A DNA stretch of 38,768 bases from Bacteroidota bacterium (GTDB lineage Bacteria > Bacteroidota > Bacteroidia > M30B66): NCBI GenBank assembly GCA_947497195.1, contig CANMGM010000002.1, forward strand, positions 1 through 38,768. Reading direction: 5' to 3'. Made by a program: the position numbers and the translations under genes. Shown one piece after another: positions 8,262-16,200 of the stretch (position 1 is the first letter of the stretch; every line of letters begins with the position of its first letter). The notes under the pieces were generated by a model, which was given only the letters and a program-made list of their open reading frames with translations, did no database searches and had not been told where the DNA came from.

Positions 8262-8291
8262 AAAAAAGGGCCAATTCTATCGAATTAGCCC
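8262..8291 (-). terminator. Rho-independent terminator of the PKD-protein gene
   Basis: On the minus strand the 10-nt arms GGGCTAATTC and GAATTGGCCC (8282-8291 and 8268-8277) pair around a 4-nt loop and are followed by TTTTTT. It lies 28 bp after the stop codon of the PKD gene at 8320 and separates it from the downstream Xre gene. Confidence 0.9.
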
Positions 8292-8319
8292 TATTGATTT
8301 TCAACAACCAAATTGAAAC

Positions 8320-9024
8320 TCAGTCTTTTTGTTCGGCAAATGTTGCCGGTCCGTGTATAATAATTTCCAATTTTTTTTCTGTTCTGCAATCGAAATTGCC
8401 AACCGCACATCTCACTATATAGGTTCCGGGTGCTTGATACGTATGGCTAACTGTATTTTCGTTGAATGTAAATTGACCATCACCGAAATCCCATTCGTAG
8501 TCCATCCCTGTTTGCGCATGAACATGAAATTTTACACTACTAGTGTTAATTTCTGTTATTAGAGGCGTAGCGGTTACATCAATTTCGAGTTCCTTGCCTT
8601 CAACTACAGTAAAATTATCCAACACCGAAATTCCTTTGGCGTGTATAAACTGGATAAGGTAATTGCCCGGCGATAAATTCCCGATTTTTCGATTATATCC
8701 TGTTGCTCCTTCTGTTACTAGCGGACCTTTGCGGTCAATCACTTTGTAACTCCACGGTTCTCCTGTTTCATTTACAAGCCAAAGTGAACCACTCTGACCT
8801 GCACAAACAGGTTGTTCTAAACGAACCTGAACTCCTTTTAATCCGGGCACTGCACCGTATCGAATTTCTTCCATTGATTGATACGTTCCGCTAATGTTTT
8901 TTCCCTGCCCTTTTTCCAGCGCTGAACTTTCAATCAATGCACGAATTTTGGCATTTTCTGATTGTCCTTTAGCGCCCACCGAAAGAACTGCAAATAAAGA
9001 TGTAAGAGTAAGAAGTTTGAACAT
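8320..9024 (-). CDS. Secreted PKD-domain protein
   Basis: This 234-residue protein has an N-terminal Sec signal peptide (hydrophobic LLTLTSLFAVLSVGA followed by KGQS). The C-terminal part (about residues 150-222) is a PKD-type beta-sandwich, recognised by YEWDFGDGQF and SHTYQAPGTYIVRCAV. The middle (about 50-140) has two probable beta-sandwich segments (SGSLWLVNETGEPWSYKVIDR and GNLSPGNYLIQFIHAKG), the second resembling the end of a sorting-domain-like fold. There is no C-terminal T9SS sorting domain. PKD domains usually mediate protein-protein or carbohydrate contacts in exported proteins, and no enzymatic function is apparent. The gene is monocistronic, closed by the hairpin at 8262-8291. 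A possible -7 element CACATTTG lies at 9050-9057, 25 nt upstream. Confidence 0.8.
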   Translation of the reverse strand: MFKLLTLTSLFAVLSVGAKGQSENAKIRALIESSALEKGQGKNISGTYQSMEEIRYGAVPGLKGVQVRLEQPVCAGQSGSLWLVNETGEPWSYKVIDRKGPLVTEGATGYNRKIGNLSPGNYLIQFIHAKGISVLDNFTVVEGKELEIDVTATPLITEINTSSVKFHVHAQTGMDYEWDFGDGQFTFNENTVSHTYQAPGTYIVRCAVGNFDCRTEKKLEIIIHGPATFAEQKD

Positions 9025-9329
9025 ACGCCGTTTTTGCTAGGGTATACTGCAAATGTGAAGCGTTTGTTCCTGCGAATAAGTAGCCAATCAAATGCTTTTT
9101 TACATGCGTAAGAAATTGAATTTTCCGAGCGCTTTATTCTTTCGATTCCTTGTCTAATGCGGTTTTTTAATGTTTATAGGTGCCAAATGATACTGTAAGG
9201 TTTTTAAGTTTTAATGAATCTACAAATGCGCTTTTCAGGCATGCTTGTTAAAAACTTGACAATAATAATTTGCTGTAAAGGCCTGCATTTTATTCGCTTC
9301 GGAATAAGTTTGCAGTAATCATTCTCCAT
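9025..9329. other. Divergent intergenic region, promoters only
   Basis: This 305-bp AT-rich gap lies between the PKD gene (-) and the DUF4468 gene (+). It contains the probable -7 elements of both genes (9050-9057 on the minus strand, 9305-9312 on the plus strand). I see no coding frame, hairpin or repeat that I can support between them. Confidence 0.6.
9305..9312 (+). promoter_or_regulatory. Probable -7 element (TAAGTTTG) of the DUF4468 gene
   Basis: This is an exact TAnnTTTG match 17 nt before the ATG at 9330. No TTTG lies at the expected -33 distance. Confidence 0.5.
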
Positions 9330-9899
9330 ATGAAAACACGTTCACTTTTTTACATGCTTGTTGCAACGTTCCATTGCACATTTCTATCAGCGCAGGTTAC
9401 AACAGCACCCAAAATGCCGGTCGATGAGGTAACAAAACTTATCACTTACACCGATGTAGTTGAAGAACCCGGAATGAATAAAGATACCCTTTACAACAGA
9501 GCCATGCGCTGGTTTAAGTCGTACTTTAAAAATCCACTGGAGGCAATAAAGAAATCCGATGCCGAAGCTCGCGTTATAGAAGGTGGATATCGATTTACCG
9601 TTAAAAGACCAGAACCGGGTAGCAAGAAGCAACCTGCGCCCATGGTTGATGCCGGTTTGGTTAATTACAAACTCAAGGTGATGTGTAAAGACGGTAAATT
9701 CAAGTACGAAGTAACTTCGATGAGCTGGAAACAAACATCGTATTATCCGATTGAGCGTTGGATGGACACAGAAGCTAAATCGTATGATCCTAACTTTGCA
9801 GTATACCTCCAACAAACAGACGAGTTTGTTAAATCAATGATTAAATCGCTTGAAACGTTTATCGAAACCGACCCTGCGGTAAAGAAAGACGATTGGTAG
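9330..9899 (+). CDS. DUF4468-type exported protein with TBP-like fold
   Basis: The 189-residue product has a signal peptide (LFYMLVATFHCTFLSAQ) and then a domain of the Bacteroidota DUF4468 type. It opens with KLITYTDVVEEPGMNKDTLYNRAMRWF, a beta strand then a helix, which is the family's usual beginning. Further strands include KLKVMCKDGKFKYEVTSM. A helical tail follows. The family is predicted to be exported and its role is unknown. The gene faces the glycosyltransferase gene, with stop codons 8 bp apart. A strong plus-strand terminator hairpin lies inside that opposing gene at 9964-10015, so its mRNA probably carries about 100 nt antisense to the glycosyltransferase. Confidence 0.82.
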   Translation: MKTRSLFYMLVATFHCTFLSAQVTTAPKMPVDEVTKLITYTDVVEEPGMNKDTLYNRAMRWFKSYFKNPLEAIKKSDAEARVIEGGYRFTVKRPEPGSKKQPAPMVDAGLVNYKLKVMCKDGKFKYEVTSMSWKQTSYYPIERWMDTEAKSYDPNFAVYLQQTDEFVKSMIKSLETFIETDPAVKKDDW

Positions 9900-9907
9900 T
9901 CTTTGAT

Positions 9908-10930
9908 TCAGTCGATATCTAGCTGACTGAACTTTCTTTTCTTACGCAGAAAATAATCAGCCACAACCGAACTGGTGTAGACACCTACACTATTTCGGTT
10001 GTTTATTTTTTGTTTTAACAATTTCCGTTTTTGCCTTATTTGAGGAAGCATTCTGTAAAAATGCAGGTGGGCGCGAAGAATTGCCCAAAAGTGCATGTAC
10101 CCGTTCGAAATCAGAAATTTGAATGCGGCAATTCCATCGAGAATCATACGCATAAACAGCGAACGAAACAGGTAGCGGTCTTCGATATTCTTGTAGATAA
10201 GTTCCAGATTATTCCTGAAATTCAAATACGTTTTTCGCCAATTCCCTTTATCGAGCGTTCCTCCGCCAATATGAAAAACCAGCGAACGCGGTTCAACCAT
10301 TATACGGTAGCCCCGATTTTTCATTCTCCAGCACAAATCAATTTCTTCCATGTGTGCAAAAAAAGCCTCATCAAAGCCTTCGCACGCATGAAATACGGTT
10401 GATCGCACAAACATACAGGCGCCACTTGCCCAAAATACTTCCCTTTGGTCATCGTATTGTCCTTCATCTGGCTCAAGGCTTTCAAAAATTCTTCCTCTGC
10501 AAAACGGAAATCCCAAACGATCTATATACCCTCCCGATGCACCGGCGTATTCAAAGTGTGTTCGCTGTTTAAAAGCTCGGATTTTCGGTTGAATCGCCCC
10601 AATTTTTGGATCTTCATCAAATAATGTCTCCATCGGTTCAATCCAACCCGGTGTTACCTGTACGTCGGTATTCAATAACACATAAAATTCTGCATCAATC
10701 TGCTGCAAAGCTTCGTTATAACCACCTGTAAACCCTTTGTTGGATGCAATTTCAATAATACGAACATCCGGAAAGTCTGATTTTAGCATCGCTACAGAGC
10801 CATCGCTCGATGCATTATCGGCAACAACAATCGAAGCTCCGGGAGAACATGCAATAACTTCGGGTAAGAACTGCTTTAACAGATGTATCCCGTTCCAGTT
10901 TAACAATACGACTGCCGTTTTCGAACTCAT
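9908..10930 (-). CDS. Family 2 glycosyltransferase (rhamnosyltransferase-like)
   Basis: This is a 340-residue GT2 enzyme that would transfer a sugar from a nucleotide donor onto an envelope glycan or lipid. The GT-A core starts at KTAVVLLNWNG, followed by SIVVADNASSDGS, NKGFTGGYNEAL, the metal-binding-type FYVLLNTDV, and FWASGACMFVRSTVF with GFDEAFFAHMEEIDLCWR. A helical C-terminus (about 250-340) may associate with the membrane. I chose ATG 10930 because a longer frame from 11038 would overlap the upstream acyltransferase by over 100 bp and adds no domain sequence. With ATG 10930 the gap to the upstream stop codon is 1 bp. It is the last gene of the tamB operon. Its final coding region carries a terminator hairpin working in the opposite direction. 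Confidence 0.93.
   Translation of the reverse strand: MSSKTAVVLLNWNGIHLLKQFLPEVIACSPGASIVVADNASSDGSVAMLKSDFPDVRIIEIASNKGFTGGYNEALQQIDAEFYVLLNTDVQVTPGWIEPMETLFDEDPKIGAIQPKIRAFKQRTHFEYAGASGGYIDRLGFPFCRGRIFESLEPDEGQYDDQREVFWASGACMFVRSTVFHACEGFDEAFFAHMEEIDLCWRMKNRGYRIMVEPRSLVFHIGGGTLDKGNWRKTYLNFRNNLELIYKNIEDRYLFRSLFMRMILDGIAAFKFLISNGYMHFWAILRAHLHFYRMLPQIRQKRKLLKQKINNRNSVGVYTSSVVADYFLRKKRKFSQLDID
9964..10015 (+). terminator. Plus-strand terminator of the DUF4468 gene, embedded in the glycosyltransferase coding region
   Basis: The stem pairs CAACCGAA (9964-9971) with TTCGGTTG (9994-10001) and GTGTAG (9975-9980) with CTACAC (9985-9990). It has a 3x3 internal loop and a 4-nt loop, and is followed by TTTATTTTTTGTTTT. 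It begins 64 bp after the DUF4468 stop and lies antisense to the last residues of the glycosyltransferase. Confidence 0.85.
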
Positions 10931-10931
10931 T

Positions 10932-11768
10932 TTATCGTTTGTGTTTCCAGCGTTTGTGCGACCAAAGCCATGCCTCGGGTGTTTCTCGGATGTCTCGCTC
11001 CAACTCACGAACATGCCACTCTGTAAGTGTGCCCTCACATGTATGTATGTCCATGTCTTTCAACGCTCTGAATTGAATACTGTAGAACCCGCGTCTTACA
11101 CGATGCATCGATAAATATACAACAACAAATTCCTTGCTGCGCGCAATTTTTTCAGGGCCCCAAAACACTGGTGTATCGCGTCCCAAAAAATTGGTCCAGT
11201 ATGCCTGGTTTGGATGCGGAGCCTGATCGGCAATCAGATAAACCATTACTGGTTCTTCCGACTTTAGTACTGACCTGTAAATCTGCTGCGAAGGAATTAA
11301 TTGCGTTCCTTCCTGTTCGCGAATTTTTTTCATCATGCTGTCGGCCTTCGCGTTTGCAAGCGGACGATAAGCCGCCATTACCCGAAATCCGCTCAATTTG
11401 CCCAAAGCCGTGCCCAGCCATTCCCAGTTCCCGGTGTGTCCGCCTATGGCAAGTACCGATTTTCCTTCTGCTTTACATTGTTCCAAAAATGCCGTATTTT
11501 CAATTTGTATGCGTCGCTCTAAAAAACCTTTACGGAAGGCCAAAAGTTGAACTGTTTCGAGTAAAATATCCGAAAAATGCGCATAAAATTTCTTGACTAA
11601 CGTATGCTTCTCGTTTTGACTCAAATTAGGAAAGGCAAGATCAATATTTGACTCCACTACCGATTTGCGATACCCGACAAGAATTCTTAGGATGAAGGCG
11701 ATGCCATCCGAAAAAACATAAAATATTCGCGTTGGAAGATATGCGAGAAGTAGTCCGAGAATTCGCAT
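10932..11768 (-). CDS. Lysophospholipid / lipid A acyltransferase, LpxL-HtrB family
   Basis: This 278-residue membrane-associated protein belongs to the LpxL/HtrB superfamily, which adds a secondary acyl chain to lipid A or a related lipid on the inner face of the cytoplasmic membrane. The N-terminus is hydrophobic (GLLLAYLPTRIFYVFSDGIAFILRILVGY). The catalytic H-x4-E is seen as GGHTGNWEW (His111, Glu116). Other family marks are RPLAN, YLIADQAPH, FLGRDTPVFWGPEKIAR and the closing PEAWLWSHKRWKH. It sits 9 bp after the GWxTD gene and 1 bp before the glycosyltransferase gene, so it is co-transcribed with both. Whether the substrate is lipid A or another glycolipid cannot be read from the sequence. 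Confidence 0.92.
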   Translation of the reverse strand: MRILGLLLAYLPTRIFYVFSDGIAFILRILVGYRKSVVESNIDLAFPNLSQNEKHTLVKKFYAHFSDILLETVQLLAFRKGFLERRIQIENTAFLEQCKAEGKSVLAIGGHTGNWEWLGTALGKLSGFRVMAAYRPLANAKADSMMKKIREQEGTQLIPSQQIYRSVLKSEEPVMVYLIADQAPHPNQAYWTNFLGRDTPVFWGPEKIARSKEFVVVYLSMHRVRRGFYSIQFRALKDMDIHTCEGTLTEWHVRELERDIRETPEAWLWSHKRWKHKR

Positions 11769-11777
11769 GGTGCAATT

Positions 11778-13274
11778 TTAGCGCGGCATAAGGAAATTCT
11801 GCTTCAGCTGGCTACCAAAATGCGGGTCCGAATCGATTGCATCGATATCGTTGGTTTGTGTATCGCGCTTCATAACCATAAACATCCACTGGTCGTTCAT
11901 TATTTCCCCCAAGGCATCGGAATGAATTAGCGCAAAGTCGTTCGTCACCAAATCGGGGTTGTAGAAAACGAAGCGTCGGTTGCTCTGGTTGTTGATCTTA
12001 TAATACTGCCAGATTTCGTATGGGTATGCCGATGGTTCGCGCAGGCTTTGGGTGCGGTTATCGGGCGGGCCATATTGCAGATAAACACGGCCCCGGTCAG
12101 TTGTGTACCCTTTTCGGATGGAGGTTGCAAACGTGAGCTGCACTTTACGAACCTCAAGGAAGTATTTTTCCCATGCTTTTCCGGGATTTTCCGGGTCTCT
12201 GTTTTTCCAGAATGCCAGAAAATACTGTTGCATATTTTTGAGATTCTTCTCTTTCAATAAATTTTCGGCAAAACTGTTTTCGCGCGGAGAACCAATAGGG
12301 GATAGGCAGCGAATATGCTCGGCAAGGCTATCGGGGTTTATATAGCGTGATGCAAAACTACCTTCGGTCACAACTTCAATTACTTTATCCAATGCAATGT
12401 CGGTATATGGATTGTGCCTGAGAAAGGGAACCGATTTCCGAGCTTTTAATGTATTCTCAGCGTCGCGCACTTCGGCAATCAGTTTGTAACTTCCCGTCGA
12501 AAGGTTGCGGATATCGAGCTCCGCCAATATTGAATTAACCGCCGCACTGCTAAATCGCTTGAATCCTCCAAACGATTCTACTGGTTTTCCTGTTTCGGCG
12601 TTTTCAATGAAGTATTGAATTAGAAATTTTTTGCCTTCACCCAAAACTTCAAGACTTCGGTAAATTTCGCTGTAAAAGGTTAGCTTTTCTTCCCGTGCAG
12701 GGTAAAAGTCAGATAAATGGGGCATTAACACGTATCCTCCTTTTATGAACGGACCTGTTTTATCGGTTTTTTCTGATGATTCAATCAATTGTATATCTGA
12801 AAATGCAATCGAATCGCGCAATGCCGCAATGCGAATCGTATCGCTGGCTTTTACACTTTCTGCATCTTTTTGCCCCAAGTCTTTAATTTCAAGAGCCAAT
12901 ACAAATTCGCCTTCACTTAATGCAATGCGTTGTTGGTCCATGAAATTTTGTACCCGTGCCGATGAATCAATGTTTTCGGGACTTAATAAATTGTACCGAT
13001 CGGCATAGGTAATTTTGCCGTTCTGACTAACAGAAAGGAGTACCTCGATCGAAGCCTGATATGTGCCGTTTTGATTTTTCGCATGCCGAACACTATTGCC
13101 TTTAACCATCAATGTTGTTTCGATGTATGGCGATTTACCTGCGGCTCTAAAGGCGTGATAGCTGAATAAAGCTTGAGGTTTGGTGCTTTGCGCAATTAAA
13201 CATCCCATTGCCAGCATAACACCGAGTAATGCACTAATATTTTTCTTGTTGATCATCATAATCCCTTTCTTCAA
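11778..13274 (-). CDS. GWxTD-domain exported protein
   Basis: This 498-residue protein has an N-terminal signal peptide (NISALLGVMLAMGCLIAQS) and a C-terminal GWxTD domain. The marks of that domain are FLAFWKNRDPENPGKAWEKYFLEV, then TSIRKGYTTDRGRVYLQYGPPD and YEIWQYY near residues 370-435. The name-giving tryptophan is replaced by tyrosine (GYTTD). The preceding 300 residues are beta-rich, with no motif I can name. The function of the family is unknown. It occurs in Bacteroidota and related groups, presumably in the periplasm. It starts 3 bp after the tamB stop and ends 9 bp before the acyltransferase gene. Starts at the downstream Met residues (MMINKK) are possible and would leave a more typical signal peptide. 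Confidence 0.9.
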   Translation of the reverse strand: MKKGIMMINKKNISALLGVMLAMGCLIAQSTKPQALFSYHAFRAAGKSPYIETTLMVKGNSVRHAKNQNGTYQASIEVLLSVSQNGKITYADRYNLLSPENIDSSARVQNFMDQQRIALSEGEFVLALEIKDLGQKDAESVKASDTIRIAALRDSIAFSDIQLIESSEKTDKTGPFIKGGYVLMPHLSDFYPAREEKLTFYSEIYRSLEVLGEGKKFLIQYFIENAETGKPVESFGGFKRFSSAAVNSILAELDIRNLSTGSYKLIAEVRDAENTLKARKSVPFLRHNPYTDIALDKVIEVVTEGSFASRYINPDSLAEHIRCLSPIGSPRENSFAENLLKEKNLKNMQQYFLAFWKNRDPENPGKAWEKYFLEVRKVQLTFATSIRKGYTTDRGRVYLQYGPPDNRTQSLREPSAYPYEIWQYYKINNQSNRRFVFYNPDLVTNDFALIHSDALGEIMNDQWMFMVMKRDTQTNDIDAIDSDPHFGSQLKQNFLMPR

Positions 13275-13277
13275 GTT

Positions 13278-16200
13278 TTATAAAACACTACGTTTAGATT
13301 TTCCCCTAAACTCTTTCCAGTCATCAAATTCGCGCCTGTAGAAAACCCCTACTCCTTGTGTGTAAGGAACGTCATTGGTAATAAGCAGGTATTGATTCGA
13401 GCGATTAAAGGCTTTGATGCGCACCGCTCCATCTTCGGTTATTTTAATTTCAATGTTAAACTCTCCAACCATACCCGTTGTATTGTTAATTGAATTGGTA
13501 TTGCCCGCTGTAGTTGTGCCCAGGCTTCCATCGATTAGTACGCGGTCGTTAAATAGTTGCGTCGATAAATTTACATTCACCTGATCGTTAATTCCCGTTC
13601 CGCCTTGAACATAATTAACGCCGAGATTTACATCCGAACTGAGTTGAGACAACATGTTGCTGAGCTGGCTGCTGAGTAATTCTGAAACGTTGCTGCCTAC
13701 ATTGTTTATGGGCGCCACACTGGCCACACCGTTCTGACTTGGCATAAATGTTCTGAAAACTACGAGCGAAAAAACTTGTCGATTCAAATCATCCTCATTC
13801 ACGATTTGCGATTTTAATAGGTTTCTCGTTTGGTCATCAGAATTGGGCAATACAATATCGAACGAAATTCGTGGCTTCATGAGTTTATCTGTAAGCATCA
13901 TGGTTGCATCAACATCGATCGGGCGTTTAACAGCTGCGGTTGAGTCAATGTTTTTTACAAGCTGATACAGTGGTGTCCTCACTCTGTAAACAGCAGTTAA
14001 ATCGATATCGGCATCGTACGGATCTCCTTTAAAATTAATGACACCTCCTTTTTGTACCAGAAACTTTTTGTTGATAATGTTTTGAAGTGTGAATAAATAT
14101 TCTCCTTTATCGATTTGATATTCCCCGAAAACATTGAATTCGCCTGCCTCGGTAACATTCAGGCGCAGATTGGCATTGCCGTTTCCGCTGATTATATCTC
14201 CCACTTTGGGATCGAATAACAACCTTGCCTCTGCTTCGGGTGTAACTTCGAGGTTGAAATTCAGTTCATACCCTTTCGCCTCTACTTTCCGGGTATTTGT
14301 ACCTTTCTTACTGTTTTTTGCTCCGGATGCCGACTGAAATGTCACATAATTTTGCTCATTCACATCCGATGTTCCACTTAATGGCAAATTAAAAACGGTG
14401 CCGCGCTCGGTGCGGGCATTGATGTCCATAACGATATTGTCGATTGGTCCGTACGCCCTGAAATTGCCGCTTGCATATGCTGTACCGAAAAACAGGTCGC
14501 TCTGATTTTCGTTTGTATTCAGGGTTTGCATCTTATCGAAATTGATTCGAATATCGAGGTTAAAGTTTTTAAAATAATCGTGTGTAACTTTCACATCGCA
14601 GCGTGCAATGTTCTGGTTAATGTCTTTCAAATAGAGTGTTTTGCTGGAAATCAGATTCTTGCGGAATTGAATTTTATCGAGAACCTGATAACGGGTATTT
14701 AATATATCGACTGTAATAAATGTGCGTTTATCGAACGAAAGCTCTCCATCGGCCACCGGTTTTTCTGGCGATCCGGTTATGTGAATGTCGCCATCGAGCA
14801 ATCCGGTTACATTAGAGAATAAATCGCTTACGTATGGTTTGATTAATTCGAGTTTGAGATTTCTGATTTTGCAATACAGGTCGAGGTTGTTTTCCTTTTT
14901 TGCGGTGTAAACATGCCCTTGGAAATCGATTTTCTTAAACTCGTTGGTTCCTATAAACCCATTCAGGCTAATCTTCTTTTCTTCCGGATCCCAACGTGAT
15001 ACAATACTTCCGTCGCCTATGAAATCTTTGTTTACGCGAATTCCCTTTAATTCGAGGTTCGAGGTAAAAAGTGGCTTTTCAAAAAGATTCGAAAACGAAA
15101 CTACACCATTTGCAAGTCCATCAAGTTGAATATCGTTATCGGCAATGAAAGGGTTTACGTTATTCAGACTAAACTTATCTAGGTTAATATCAAGTTCGTG
15201 CTTCGGATCCTTGCTAATTTTCCCATCGGCACGAAGGAATTCATTGTTATGAATGAACGAAAGATTCTCGATATTCCATATCCCTTTTTCATAGGCAATG
15301 TAGTTGTCTTCATTGACTTGCCATAGCGAATCGCCCACCAAAATGATTGAAGGAAGGATATTCATCTGAATAGCATCGTCGATAAACCAAATTCGCGTAT
15401 TTAATTGTGCATCTGCTTCACGAATATCACTGCGTGATGCCCATTCGAGACTAACATCCATGCTGTCGGAAATGGCACTTGAATGCAATGAGACATGGCG
15501 TATCGCCAGACTGTCGCTCAGATTAACAGTTGCCGAATAAAAGTCGATGCCCAATACATGGTTTTCTGCCTTGGCCTTGATTTGTGGTTTTATAAATTCA
15601 ACGCCGGAAGCAATCCATTTTGGTCCGTTTGCCTGAATATCGACGAATTGTCTTTGTGCATCAAAGCGCCCCGAAACTGTAGATCCGGGAAGAAATTCCA
15701 GATCAGGAAAAAACAAACTTTGCAGTAATTCCGGATGTTTAACTTTTATATTGAACTTGAAGTTCTGAACAAAATCACTTTCTTTTTTAGCAATGGGAAT
15801 CAACGAAGATTTTGGTAAAAATGAGTTTAATACATCTGTAATGCCTGCTTGCAATTCTTCAAGCCTGAATGCGCCTTTTACGTCCATGTCGAACATGTCG
15901 CTGTACAACTTAATTTCTCTATCGTAAATGCCCCCTGAAGCTTCGAGCAACAGATCATCTACGAAATACTGCTGATGTCCATAGGTAATTTTCGATGCAA
16001 TCAGTTCAATCTGACCATCTAAATTATCGATGGAGTTGCCTGTAAATTCAGTTGCTATTTCTGTAGAAATAATTAAACCCGAATCGCGTTTTGTAATGCC
16101 GAGTGCATTTAAGTTTATGCGATCAACAGACGATGAAAAATCAAATTTAGCATTGCTCTTCGACAAATCTGCAAAACCATTGAACGAAACACGCAGATTT

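Noticed and set aside
10931..11038. Longer N-terminus for the glycosyltransferase starting at 11038
   Set aside because: It would overlap the acyltransferase gene by 107 bp. The extra residues have no GT-A features, and ATG 10930 fits the operon spacing.
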